The position numbers and the translations under genes were made by a program. DNA of 64,000 nucleotides, taken from positions 5,123,338 to 5,187,337 of the forward strand of contig OZ004581.1 in the NCBI GenBank assembly GCA_963924555.1. The letters run 5' to 3'. A model generated the notes under the pieces. The model was not told where the DNA came from. It did no database searches and was given only the letters and a program-made list of their open reading frames with translations. Positions 19,306 to 30,125 of this stretch are shown here, piece by piece. Each line of letters starts with the position of its first letter. Position 1 is the first letter of the stretch. This DNA is from Crambe crambe. Lineage: Eukaryota > Porifera > Demospongiae > Poecilosclerida > Crambeidae.

Positions 19306-20736
19306 GTACACGAACAACACTATCTATACCGTTATCTATCTGGCTATCTAACTCTAACAACAATTAACAAATGGCCATGAACATTATGAGCTTCAGCCAT
19401 AAAGAAAACTAAGCTGGCAGCTAGTTATGCTAACAGGCCAAGTGTTTGCACATGTGATACAGTAGGCTCTTATTCAAGTGCGGCCGCTATACCATTTAGC
19501 AGAGAATCGTGGGAGGCTATACTATTCGAGAGAGGCCACTAAAGGGGGGTGGCGTCTGATCACGGAAATATGGTAATTGGGGAGGGACGAATACTGTGGT
19601 CATATTGGGCAAGCAAGTGAGCCCCTCCTCCTAAATAATAATTAAAATATTCAACTTTGCATATACAGCCATGTGTAGTGCTAGATTGTGCAACTGATGT
19701 TACACTTGAACAGTTGCTCAACAGTTACAGACATCTGTGTTAGGCACTAGGCTCTTAAAATCATATACTGCTGAAAACTTATTGCATGGGTGTGGATGGC
19801 AAAAGACAAGCCTATAGTTACTATGAATTTCATCTCAGATGAAGAGAGGTTGTGTACAACTTATAATAATGAACTTGATAAAATTTATCAGTAAAGTCAG
19901 TACTCCGTCATCATGATTATCTTATTTCCTATGGTAACACTTTCCAAGCAAACTCCAAGCAAACTATTTGTGATGGTAGCTATGCAAACACTCTTCAAAC
20001 AAACAGCATATTGAAGAAATGATTCTGGGGGTATCCAATGGGTCGTTATGGCTAGCTATACATACATACAGCAGTCATGTACTTATAGCTTTGATGGCAT
20101 AAAAGAAATTCAGCGTCTTGCCATGAGCATTTTGAAATTATTTGCTACATTAGTTATGTACTGCTCAGCTGTGCATGTGCACATGGGGAAAAAGGGGGTG
20201 GATCACAAGATTAAAATAACTAACCTGCTGAGTTAAAACATTAAGCATGAGGTCAGTATCGTCATCACCATAACATGAGCAGTTGGTACTGGAGGTCATT
20301 ATAAGAGGTCTACACTCATAAGGTAGCTGCAGATGAAGATTATTCAGATCATTGTTTGGATAGTTGAAAAACAATGATGTAAACTGAAAAATTCTTGGAG
20401 CCTGCATTAGTAAAAATCCTCCAACAGCTCATACATAGCTGACATTACAGTTATCCAGTGACACCAGCTTCGTTCTGAAACGAGTAGATAACTCTGCCGA
20501 ATCTCGATTTCTCATCATGAGGTGGGAAGAATATTCTATTGAGTTCAAGTAGCATGCAATGGTTTCTACTTGCGCATGCGTAGACCCCTGGTACCACCCA
20601 CAGCATTATGACGTCATAAGTATGCATACTAGCCACACAAAACTGGCAAAGCATATGACTGAAGGAAATGATCCCACTTAATATATTTACACCCATAGAG
20701 AAAAGTGCTCTTACTGTCATAAATTCCCTCCCTTAG
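19306..20736. other. No gene recognised upstream of the Roco-like gene
   Basis: Low-complexity AT-rich DNA with only accidental short frames on both strands. The strongest signal is the acceptor CCCTCCCTTAG at its right end. Exons 5' of 20737 must exist if the Roco-like gene was complete, but I could not identify any here. Confidence 0.4.
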
Positions 20737-21315
20737 GGTTTATCGCACTGTTCCCATGCATGCAATACTTCAAGAAGCTGTCTATTCAAGCTGCATGGTT
20801 AGTACTGAGTATCTTCCTGCCACCATTGCTAACCTCATCAGAAATGATTCATTTAAGCTGATCATTGAAGGAATAAAGAAGAATGGAGTCCAGTTTCGAT
20901 ATGGTACTGATCGTGACAAAATCACCTTCATGTCTCGACCACACTACTATGCGATCCACATCACACGACAAGCTGCTGCTGTCACAAAGACACATGAAGG
21001 ATGCAGTACAGTTCGAGATATCATTGAGTCAGCGATCAAGACAGTCACCTCTTGCATGAACTATGCATGCCTTTACTGTCAACTATCAGCTTGCATTTGA
21101 ATGTCCAAGGGACCATCTTTGTGTGGTAAACAGCAGAGAGACCACTCCCCACATGATGGACTGCCTATACAATATCAAAGATCCACAACCAGTTAAAATG
21201 CAGAGTCAGCACATGGTATGATTCTGGAAGGTAAGGCTGTTGAGAACACTAAAGATTTCCTTGACCCATCATAACCGAAAAATGCAACGCTTTCTACTAT
21301 TTTTTTTTCATGTAG

Positions 21316-21370
21316 CCCATGAGTGATAATGGAGATGTTACCACTGGACCTTGCCCAACATATCAGTTAT
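21316..21370 (+). pseudogene. Putative linker exon of the Roco-like gene
   Basis: Between the acceptor TTTCATGTAG and the donor GTGAGT lie 55 bases encoding PMSDNGDVTTGPCPTYQL. The exon ends in phase 1, matching the phase-1 start of the next exon. It is a short, flexible-looking linker. Confidence 0.4.
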
Positions 21371-21408
21371 GTGAGTTATTTCTTATAACAGTCATCTACA
21401 GAGGGATG

Positions 21409-21482
21409 TATCCGGTTTAAAGCTAGCTCGAGGCCCGAGGGCGCGCAGCGCCCCGAGGGCCAAGAGCTTTAAATCCGGATAC
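21409..21482. repeat. GC-rich palindrome in the intron of the Roco-like gene
   Basis: TATCCGGTTTAAAGCTAGCT ... CGAGGCCCGAGGGCGC pairs with GCGCCCCGAGGGCC ... GAGCTTTAAATCCGGATA. The style matches the palindromes at 48.8 and 54.96 kb. Confidence 0.7.
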
Positions 21483-21560
21483 CCCGAGCACGAGGGATAT
21501 AAGTATTTTGTGTCTGCCCAGTCCGAAGATCAGCTAGAATGTTCTGTTTTTCACTCTCGG

Positions 21561-21671
21561 AAAAGCTTGTTGGGTTTGAAACGTGGAATTTTAATGTTAT
21601 TCATTGACCGCGGTGCACGTTTATAATGATATTCATTGACCACATTCCACGTTCAAACCCAACAAGCTTTT
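21561..21671. repeat. Foldback hairpin with internal direct repeat
   Basis: AAAAGCTTGTTGGGTTTGAA (21561 onward) pairs with TTCAAACCCAACAAGCTTTT (ending 21671). Between the arms ATTCATTGACC occurs twice. It lies in the long intron before the first death-type exon. Confidence 0.75.
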
Positions 21672-21918
21672 CAGATTGTAACCAGCATAAAAGGCAGAAC
21701 TTCCGAGCTGTCTCACAGCGCGGGCTGGTGTTTCGCATGCCAGTTTGCTCCTAGCTGCCCTGCTAGGTCACCGCCCAACTACGGGCACTGTGCCCTTGCC
21801 CTGCGTGGGCGAGTTGTAGCACACTGGAAAGTTCGAGCGGCTTCTTTGATCTTCGGGCTGGGCATGACACAATATAATATATGTGGTGATATCTAGCAAG
21901 GTTTTGTTTTGGGGTATT

Positions 21919-21945
21919 CCCCCCCCCCCCCCCCCCCCCCCCCCC
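21919..21945 (+). repeat. Homopolymer C27
   Basis: An uninterrupted run of 27 C. Similar C runs occur at 41907-41928, 45327-45349 and 61737-61764. Lengths of such runs are prone to sequencing error and polymorphism. Confidence 0.9.
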
Positions 21946-22068
21946 AAGTCATTTTTTTCTTGGGCCAATGTGACCCCACATTATAGTTTATCAAGATAAT
22001 GAAGAAATGAACTGATATCTGTAACTAATAATTCTTTTAACTTCTGTTCTGTTATTGTATCATAGCAG

Positions 22069-22400
22069 TCAGCAGCAATCCACTTTGGGATGAAGGTGTA
22101 ACTATCGAAAGCTTACAGCTAATCAAGTACTTCAGTGACTCTGAAACTGGAGAGCACAGAGAAATTAGAATCCTGGATGACTTGGCTCCCTACTGGAAGA
22201 AGATAGCTGAGCTTGTTGGCATTCGATTCAAGAATGGCTGGCCAATGCTCCCCAAATGTCCCACTACTGCAAAAGCTATTCTGAGAAATGGAGAGGCTTA
22301 TACAACTTGTTGAAGGATGGTCGGCAGGAAAAATTGGCAGCAGATTTAGAAGCAGCTCTTAATGCTGAGAAATGTTCCATCCGTGGAAATTATGATGAAG
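22069..22400 (+). pseudogene. Death-type domain exon 1 of the Roco-like gene
   Basis: After ATCATAGCAG the frame reads SSNPLWDEGVTIESLQLIKY and LDDLAPYWKKIAELVGIRF. A shift near 22300 is needed to continue as RGLYNLLKDGRQEKLAADLE and AALNAEKCSIRG. The APYWKKIAELVGI motif is the helix-1/helix-2 signature of death domains. Start and end are both phase 1, but the length of 332 is not divisible by three, showing a one-base loss. Confidence 0.6.
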
Positions 22401-22456
22401 GTGTGTATCTACTAGCATTTTATGCTATTGCTAGTACCACTACATTTTACATACAG

Positions 22457-22543
22457 ATTCAGAAGTATTGCAGTCATCTACATCACTATCCAGCCATGCA
22501 TCTCCTCCAACTGCTCCTGCAATACATACTTCATAATCTGAAG
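22457..22543 (+). pseudogene. Ser/Pro linker exon
   Basis: 87 nt between TTTACATACAG and GTAAGT, phase 1 at both ends. It encodes SEVLQSSTSLSSHASPPTAP followed by AIHTS, a TAA, then SE. Its composition suits a flexible hinge between the two death-type domains. The stop is a disruption or a single-base error. Confidence 0.5.
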
Positions 22544-22673
22544 GTAAGTTCAACCTTGCCTAATAGCACAGCTACTTTTGCTATTCTGAAAGTTGCTTGT
22601 CCTATGAAGTGATAGCTAGTTGTAATCATATCCCTTATCTTGCATTTTAATAGTTCCTTTCTTCATTCCACAG

Positions 22674-22977
22674 TGTCTTGCCCACCTCCAACCATGCTGG
22701 ACATCCTGTGTTTCCCCCTAAAGTGAACTTGGCTCGAGAGATTGGGATAAAATACTTTGAATTTGGAACATTACTTCTTGAGGATGAAACTGGTGCCCAT
22801 ATCAGTGCCCTAGAACTCCAACTTCAAACAAATGCTCAAAGTATCAACCGCCATATTTTTCAGGAGTGGTTCAGTGGGGGTGGGAGACAACCTGTGTCCT
22901 GGAAGACTCTGATTTCTGTGCTGGAAGATATTGGATTAGACCAACTTGCTAAGTCTATTAGAGATGTCAAACTGTAG
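22674..22977 (+). pseudogene. Death-type domain exon 2, terminal exon of the Roco-like gene
   Basis: It encodes NLAREIGIKYFEFGTLLLED, ETGAHISALELQLQTNAQSI and RQPVSWKTLISVLEDIGLDQ, then stops at TAG 22975-22977. IGIKYFEFGTLLLED ... W.TLI.VL.DIGL is a death-domain pattern. Reading from a phase-1 acceptor gives SCPPPTMLDIL and then a stop at 22732, so a one-base indel near 22700 separates the two halves. Translated alone from 22678 this is an open 99-codon frame. Confidence 0.65.
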
Positions 22978-23073
22978 AATTATAATCGAGTGTTGTTACC
23001 CTTTTGCACATGTGCATTGTATTCGAAGGGTGAGGCTGACTGGTATGGTGGTGGGCATTATTTCCATCAGCTG

Positions 23074-24710
23074 TTTTTAAAACTAGCGCCTAGGGATGTC
23101 AGTCGACCTTCGACCCCAAGTAAGCTTTAATCGCGCATGCTCTAGCGACACATGCAAAAGTATATATATGGCTGCAATTGCTCTGTACAAAATTGAAAGT
23201 ATATCAACACTCCAAATTTAAATGTGTATGAGTTACAATATGTACGTACATATTATAGCTAGAACAGAGTAGTTGTTGAAATTCAATTCCAGGATGTAGC
23301 TGTCTTTTATAACATCAGAGGCATACGAAAGAACTCTGGATTTGAGCCCACTGCTTCAGTAACACCTGGATGGTTAGACAGAATAATACATTTTAATACA
23401 AGTATAACCAGGGGATGTGCTTGTGTGAGAACAATGTGGTATATAAAGACACATTCGATTTCAGTGATTGGTTAAGGTTTCAATCAGAGGGGATCTCCCC
23501 CTTTCCCCCTCCACTGCATGAAACCCTGATAACTTATGGAGAGCAATGATACGAAAATATTTTAACAATGAAATAAAAGTGATTTAAGAGAAAAGTAAGT
23601 CATTAAATTCTGCCGATTAATTGTAGTGGTATCTTCCACATGCTATAGGCACACTATTATAATAATTATAGTTTCTTCATTCAGACAACAGTAGTCAAAT
23701 CTTATTTTGAGAATGAGCTTACTTTGTTCTTTCTTTTTTGTAAGTGGCATGGACCTACTAGCAGTGTTCTCCCCAACTATTAGTGAGGGTGATTTCACAT
23801 ATCAAAGGGTATTTGCAGTATTCTATTGACCACATAGAAGGGAAGATGGCATAGTGGGCTAAGGTATGCTGGGAGATTCTATCCTGCACAAGACTTGTAA
23901 CAGGAACTTAAAAAAACCACCTGTTGTTCTCCAGCAGGCGGAGCTGCTGGAGAACCTATACAAGACAGAACGCAGTCCTTTCAAACTGACCTCCTACAGA
24001 GAAGGAATTCATTGATGTCTTTGACTGTGTTGATATCATTAGCATGAGAGCTGTTGAATCCCTGATCAATACAGCCTTAAAGAGAACACCCTCACAGTAT
24101 TGCCAGTACCAAAACAAGACCCTCTGAGATCTTTTTTGAGAAAAGGAAACCTCAGGCTTGTAAAGCCAACCTCCCAACTGAATCCTCAATGTTAATCCAG
24201 CACAAAAATCAATCCTGTGTCCTATAAAACAGATCAAGTATACTTGACCTAAACAAACCTTCATACCTTTTTTCTATATTGGAATCTCTTCTACTGCTTT
24301 GCAAGAAGATGGCAGTCCAAGGACTTCTCCTCAGGCAGGAACTGATATCTTTCTAACATTTGGTCAGAGATCACTGAGGACACACTTTCCCTAAGATAGC
24401 AGGGGAGCTGTGGAAAAAAAGGTAGGCAACTATCAGGTGGAAAGAGGGGTATTGCTAGCTATAGCTACAAATCCTAACAGCAAAAGGTCTAGTTATCCTT
24501 ACCTCATTGTCCTGTAGTCAAGCTGCTCCCAAAAAGAATATGATTCCTGCGATAAATGGAGCCACTGGTCAGTTAGTAGAGATAGCTAACAGGGATTGTT
24601 TGTAGGAAGAGCAGAGTTATTATATACGCATGCGCATAATAGAGAACCCAATTATAGGGGTCGAAGGTCAACTGGCAACGTTCCTCTCCCTAGGCGCTAG
24701 TTTTTAAAAA
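23074..24710. mobile_element. 1.64 kb non-autonomous element with bipartite inverted repeats
   Basis: TTTTTAAAACTAGCGCCTAG (from 23074) is mirrored by CTAGGCGCTAGTTTTTAAAA (ending 24710). A second inverted pair, GACCTTCGACCCC at 23104-23116 and GGGGTCGAAGGTC at 24657-24669, lies just inside. Interior frames, including a 102-codon minus-strand frame at 23956-24264, show no transposase signature. About 23880-23960 carries a short CTCCAGCAGGCGGAGCTGCTGGAG palindrome. The element sits directly downstream of the Roco-like gene. Confidence 0.75.
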
Positions 24711-25199
24711 GACCCGAAGCACAGAGTGCAGCTTGCTCGTGGAATGTCCCAGCAAACTGCATATTCAGAGGGAAGTGTTCTGGAGGAACCATCTGTGAGC
24801 AAGAGACTTCTGCCCTTTATGTTAGATCATCCACAATGGAGTAAGGAGGATTTTTGAATTATTATCATTATAGCATAATTAATAGAGCTACTACAGTTGT
24901 GAATGGAGGTGCCACCCCCTTCCCCCCTCGTGGAGCATCCCCTGAAACACAGTACTCTTTATCCCTAGCCTCACCCTTTACCTATTAATAGTCTGCCAGT
25001 ACTCTAGACACTCTGTTATACTTATTGAGACTACCTCGATACCTGGAAGAGTGTCCACCATCAGCCCAGCCAAGCAAGTGACTGTCATTTAGGTCACTGA
25101 CTCTTGATTGAAGTTGGGAAAGATGTCCTGAACATGCATCTGGGCAGAACACTGGCCCCTTGCCATACTAACCCATTGAGTCCTCTCTCCCTTGATAGG
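24711..25199. other. No gene recognised
   Basis: Only short accidental frames. The right end is a polypyrimidine tract and acceptor (CCTCTCTCCCTTGATAG) before the putative exon at 25200. Confidence 0.35.
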
Positions 25200-25326
25200 T
25201 TTCCTGCACCATCTGAATGCCTGGAACCTCCTCCCTGATGAACAAGTTGTGGGTTATTAGGAGTTGCCGGAGGAGAGAGATCTCTGTGAGATGACTGGTC
25301 AAAATTCATTCACATCAGTCAAACAG
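25200..25326 (+). pseudogene. Putative exon, paralogue of 27150-27253, with in-frame stop
   Basis: Between CCCTTGATAG and the donor GTATGT the phase-1 frame reads FLHHLNAWNLLPDEQVVGY, stop, ELPEERDLCEMTGQNSFTSV. The exon at 27150 shares LHHLNAW, the same acceptor context and the same phase at both ends. The stop suggests this copy is dead. The domain is not recognised. Confidence 0.35.
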
Positions 25327-27149
25327 GTATGTGCAATGCATTGACTCTCTATCCCCATCAGTATCTGATAGGTATAATTGGTACATCTTCTTATTGCTCC
25401 TCCCTCCCTCCCTCCCTCCTTCTATATATTGTCCCATCTCACTTTGTCCCTAGCATGGATAGTGTTGTGTGGCCAGCTGGCTTTATCTCTAGGTGTTTTT
25501 ATAATGTTGCAGTTTCTTTTCATGGCTAAACTCAGCATGCACACTTGCCCCACAATGCTTGCATTTCCCTAATATACAGCTCCTGCACATCTCCATTATA
25601 TATGCCTGGAGTGCTACCACAGGATACAATGCATCCATATAAGACAATGCAATACCCACAATGACATAATCATTTGTTTATCAACAAGAGGGATTCTCAC
25701 TCGTAATGGTGACTCTAGCAGTCCCTCCACCTTGATTCCTGAGACCCTCGTACCTCTTGATACACTTGATGTATAGTGGGTCATGAATACACTTGAAAGA
25801 ACAATGTGTGGCATGATTGTATGTGTGTCATCATGAAAATTAAGTACTCAACATGTATAGTAGCAACTTGGTTATCATTTCTTCCTCTTGACAGTCAGTG
25901 TAGCACTCAAAGAATTATGGTGAGTTATTTGTTCTCTCACTGTAGAAGGCACTTGAAGGTTGTGTGCTGACTCAAATGAAGCACCATCAACATCACCAAG
26001 AAAAATAAAGTTAATCCTCGTTTTATCTTTCATAGAGAGGCTTCTTTTCATATTGAATACTTGCACATGTACTTGGCTAGAGAATGCTCCTCTGCGACGG
26101 TTAGTAGGTCTTGCTGTTAATGAATGGGGCCAGCTGGCTTTATTATTATTATTAGGTATTATTCTAATATTGCAGTTTCTTTTCATGGCTAAATTTGGCA
26201 TGCATTCCCTAATGTACAATATTTTATAGACTCTAATAATTAAGGTGCTGCTTTAATATTCTTCATGGTATCTCTTTAAATAGAACGATATAAGAGAGTC
26301 CTCACCCCTCTTAGATTCAATAACCACACCCATAATTTATTACCCACCTAACTATCCCAGGAGTTGCAGGTGCAAACCCTTTACCTTGAACTTGGTTTCT
26401 ACTACCCTTTACCCAATCAGGTCAGAGTGGGTGCAGTGTATGTGGTGGTATATTAAATTTTCATGGGAGGGGGTTAAATGGAAGTAAGAGTTGTTTTTTT
26501 TAGAATTTTTTCACTACACAGTCTTAGATTCATTCCACTGCATTTAGCAGTTAATAGTGACATTTTTGAGAAGTGACTTTTTCTGTAGTTGCCCTTCCTG
26601 TCTTATAGACCTCTCTATGTGTATTAAAGTGCCCTCTTTAATTTTTCTAATAACAGTTTGAATGATAAGATTGGATTTCTTTCAGGATGCAGGGTTGATG
26701 ATTTAGTGTGGGATCAGAATGTGAGAGAACCCAATGTGTCTTGTAGTTCCAGGATTATATTTCATACATTTGAAATGAGGTTCAATGCAAGGCAATGTCA
26801 GTCTCTTATTGGATATTTTCCAGTCCATTCCTTCATTTGCCCCTTATCTGACCATACATGATGAGAGTGTCCTGCAATGTGCTTCTGCTTCTGGTTGAAG
26901 CTGTACACTAATCATGAGGTATAGATTCTACTACTCTAAATGTGGAAAGTGCTCTCCAAAGAAAACTCCAGTGATACCTAGCTTATTAAATTCTAGCTTG
27001 TGAGGATCATTGTGAGACTAGCTACCAGTGATCCACCCATCTGATTATGGAATGTTGTCTTGACAGAGTGAGTGTGTCTGGGAGCATTCTTTTTCCATTT
27101 GCTGGCCACATCCATAATACGCTGACCTATTATTTCTCTCCCTCGATAG
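25327..27149. other. Putative intronic or intergenic DNA with a duplicated segment
   Basis: CCAGCTGGCTTTAT ... TTGCAGTTTCTTTTCATGGC occurs at about 25470-25530 and 26130-26190. A diverged form lies downstream of both death-like exons (33.26 and 47.40 kb). CCTCCCTCCCTCCCTCC lies near 25402. A 114-codon minus-strand frame at 25875-26219 contains RINFIFLGDVDGASFESAHN and may be coding, but I recognise no family. Confidence 0.35.
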
Positions 27150-27253
27150 GGTTACTGCACCATTTGAATGCCTGGGAACTATCCCCATTATTATATGTCT
27201 CTGTGGGTCTAATAGTAGGAGATGCTAGAAGAGCCGGAAAGAGCTTCACACAG
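27150..27253 (+). CDS. Putative exon with LLHHLNAWELSP motif
   Basis: After the acceptor TCTCCCTCGATAG the phase-1 frame reads LLHHLNAWELSPLLYVSVGL and then IVGDARRAGKSFTQ, up to a donor CAG|GTAAAA. The paralogous stretch at 25200-25326 has the same acceptor, motif and donor phase. No family is recognised; the support is duplication of both exon and splice context. Confidence 0.35.
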
Positions 27254-27740
27254 GTAAAATGTGCATCATGGAAGGACTTTCTGTACTCTTGGTCCCTCCA
27301 CCTCCCTCCCTTATTTCCATAAACTTGATGATGTCTTATCTTTGCATGGTTAGTTATGCCATCAATTCATGTCACCAGTTTCAGGAGTTAATAAAAGCAG
27401 GTGTGGGTTCAGAAGAGGTTAGCAGTAGGATCTGTTGTGCAGATCATGTGGTTTGAAATGACCCTTTACGTACGTTGTACTATTGATGCTGTGTTATACT
27501 ACTAGTGTGTCTACCCTTTACCCAATCATGGTGGTGCAGTGAATGTATGCGGGAGAGAATCCATTTGGTACACTACAGACTGAGAGCACTCTAACCTTTC
27601 AACCCTTGCAGGCTCTCTCTCATAAGAGTTGTTGATCTCTATTTATGCTATTTGCATTCACTTGATCCCGTTATAATAATCTGTTCTAATTTCACCACCA
27701 GCAGAGAGCTAGCTGATCACTCACTCTATGAGCTGAAAAT
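27254..27740. other. No gene recognised
   Basis: Putative intron downstream of the 27150 exon. A short frame (FQELIKAGVGSEEVSSRICC) lies at about 27380-27440 after CACCAGTTTCAG. It is not supported further. Confidence 0.3.
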
Positions 27741-28101
27741 TTGGTTAGGAATTTAGAGAGTGATAGCTGTTATATTGAACAGTCAAGGGATGTCATGGAT
27801 ATAGACATACTGAGCTGTTCAAATCAGCAATTATGTCCTGAGGAGGAGGTTGATAGTTGTCAACAGAAAGTGGAACATGGACAATGTATGATGAAATCCT
27901 CTGGTATGGATGATAAGAATGTGTTGGCGAGTGAAGCATTTGAGTACCCTGTGCTCAGGCTATGAGTCTTTAGGAAATAATCGGTGTATACTTGAAATAA
28001 ACAGCTCCCCAGATAAATATTCCAATCATGCTGTAGTGTTTCATGGAGATGGCTATAAAGGGGTGTGGCAAACTACATCACCAAAAACAGTAATTTTACA
28101 G
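27741..28101 (+). other. Possible coding remnant in two frames
   Basis: The first frame encodes NLESDSCYIEQSRDVMDIDI and an acidic, Cys/Gln-rich stretch up to a stop at 27965. A second frame continues with NNRCILEINSSPDKYSNHAV and VFHGDGYKGVWQTTSPKTVI, ending at a donor-like CAG|GTAATT near 28102. Composition looks coding, but I recognise no domain and the frame break suggests decay. Confidence 0.3.
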
Positions 28102-29575
28102 GTAATTAATTTGTTGCCCTCATCTTTGATAAAATCATATTGTGTCTTTGTATTTAGCTGTCCACCAATGCACTCAGGTCCTCAACACCTCCCCTCCCCC
28201 TAGCCCTCTTCCCAAATGGCACCCCCACCCTCCTTTGTCTCCTCACTGTTGATAAACAAACCTGTAGTTGTGGGTATTGCATTGCCTTATATGGATGTAT
28301 TACATATGGCTGCAATGGAGAGCTGGCTTCCTCACATAGAGGCAGTGGGGGTTCTTTATCTCTTGAAATGTATGTTTCCTTTGAGCCTGATATGTACCAG
28401 TAGAGATGTGTGAAGGGAGAAACTGTACATTTGATCATTCGATGCTAAGTATAACGGTGGATATGTAGTGGTATGAAGTTCTGTTAGAACCCCTCCACCT
28501 CCCTGAAACTGTTAATACATCCATCAGGTTCTTGATATGTAGTAGTAGAGAGGTGGTAGGCTGCTCTTATAATGGTCAGTGGCTCCCCTGCAGACCAGAT
28601 GTTAGTGTTCCAATCCCCAGCTGGTGGATATGAACCCTCACATGACCCCTAGATGCTTATCCACATAATGGTAGACATGTAGACTCCAACAATCCCTCCA
28701 CCTAAACCCCTTGTACTTTGACCTCACTTTTCCCTTATACACACATGAATGATTGTACTCCATCAGGTTCTCTAGTTGTTGTGGTTCATCCACTATGGAT
28801 CTCCACTTTTAGCTGTGGTTTTTTTTTTCCAAACAGCTCAGAGCTATGTGTAAGAGTGGATATGATGTCTTGATATTTGCCATGGTAACCTTGAAGTGTC
28901 AGTTGTAGTGGGTGGTTATTGGAATCTGGACAGTGTTTTCATGGCAAGTGTATCTGACTGTGTGGATGGTAGGTGTGTCAGTAATGGTATCATCCACCCC
29001 TCAACTAGCATTTGTTGTGCTTCACTGTCTCTTACTGATTCATCTAACATGCTGGAGAGAATCCATTTGGCACACTAAATGCATGAAAGCATTCGAGCCT
29101 GTGGCTGTTCAAGTGTTGTATTAGCATAGAGACTATGCCTACCAATGCTGATAATGGGGGGTTAGTAACTTTAGGGATTTTCCCTGGGGAATCACTGACT
29201 GCACTGAACAGCAATTCTTAAGGTTGCAGGAGGACCAATACTACCAGGATGTTTCCCCATATTGTCCTCCCAATCATGTATAAGCTCTACCCTTCTGGGT
29301 GGTATGACTTCTGCTGGATAGATGATGTTTTCCTGTAGTGGGGGGCACATTCGGGTCTTAGCAGGTGAATTCTAAAGGGCCTAGCTGTTATAACATGAGT
29401 TTCTTAGCTGGAGTCCAATCTGCCTGGTGAGAGATGACCATTATGCAAAGCACTGTACACAGTCTAAAGTCTGACCATATTCCCACTCAGAGTACTTATC
29501 AATACCAGACCAGGATATGGTTTACCTCCATTATCTCCTCATCAGACACCTGTTCCAGTTTATGTGATTGAAATA
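28102..29575. other. No gene recognised
   Basis: Low-complexity, TG- and CC-rich DNA with short accidental frames only. GATATGTAGTGGTA / GATATGTAGTAGTAGAG and TCCATCAGGTTCT recur within about 28.45-28.77 kb, suggesting old duplication. A T8 run lies near 28822. Confidence 0.35.
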
Positions 29576-29602
29576 AACACACACACACACACACACACAC
29601 AT
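29576..29602 (+). repeat. (CA)n microsatellite
   Basis: About 13 uninterrupted AC dinucleotide units. Confidence 0.9.
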
Positions 29603-29812
29603 ACCTTATTATTTGTAGAGGTCAACAGTCACTGTCCATTGGTGGAAGTGTCTGGACTATCTCAGGGACCATTGTTCATTTCAAAGCCTTAACAAACACT
29701 CAATCTCTCAAGGTATGAAGTGATACAACCTTCACATATTGTGCTTTTCACTTCAGTTGTCCATGCTCCAAGTTTATTATAAGTGAAGTTTCACATACAC
29801 CATGAATTGCAA

Positions 29813-30117
29813 GTTGGTTGTCCTAATGCAAAGCACAATAAAAATCTATTGAGGAAAAGCCACACATCTATTCAGGAACAGCCTCAAGTTTACACAGTTC
29901 TTTTAGATTTTGCATCTTACATTGGACAACCAACTTGCAATTCACTGTACAAGACCCAACACACCAACATCTGCAAAATTTGATGAGCCCAATCTGCAGT
30001 CTGATCTCTACCACACCAGGATATTGGATCAATTGTGTTTGCAGTAGCATGCATAATTATTATAGAGTTTACATAGGACGTGAACTCTGCAACCAACTTG
30101 CAAAGCACTGTATATAG
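29813..30117. repeat. Foldback repeat with TTGCAAGTTGG arms
   Basis: TTGCAAGTTGGTTGTCC (from about 29809) is mirrored by GGACAACCAACTTGCAA (29925-29941). A further partial inverted copy, CAACCAACTTGCAAAGCACT, lies at about 30090-30110. ATGCAAAGCAC also appears near 29453. These look like ends of a small MITE family. Confidence 0.6.
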
Positions 30118-30125
30118 CTATGGCC

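Larger units (their letters stand above)
20737..22977 (+). pseudogene. Roco(COR)-like gene end with two death-type domains, five exons, frameshifted
   Basis: Proposed exons are 20737-21230, 21316-21370, 22069-22400, 22457-22543 and 22674-22977. The first exon encodes STEYLPATIANLIRNDSFKL, FRYGTDRDKITFMSRPHYYA and, after a frameshift near 21070, NYQLAFECPRDHLCVV and TTPHMMDCLYNIKDPQPV. This resembles the C-terminal part of COR domains in Roco proteins. Two death-type domains follow, joined by a Ser/Pro linker. Disruptions are a frameshift near 21070, a TGA at about 21213, an odd-length exon 3 (332 nt), a TAA in the linker exon and a frameshift near 22700. Intact splice sites and otherwise conserved codons suggest recent decay or assembly error. 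The gene is related to the orphan exon at 9.6 kb. The COR assignment is from memory of the family; death-domain identity is stronger. Confidence 0.6.
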
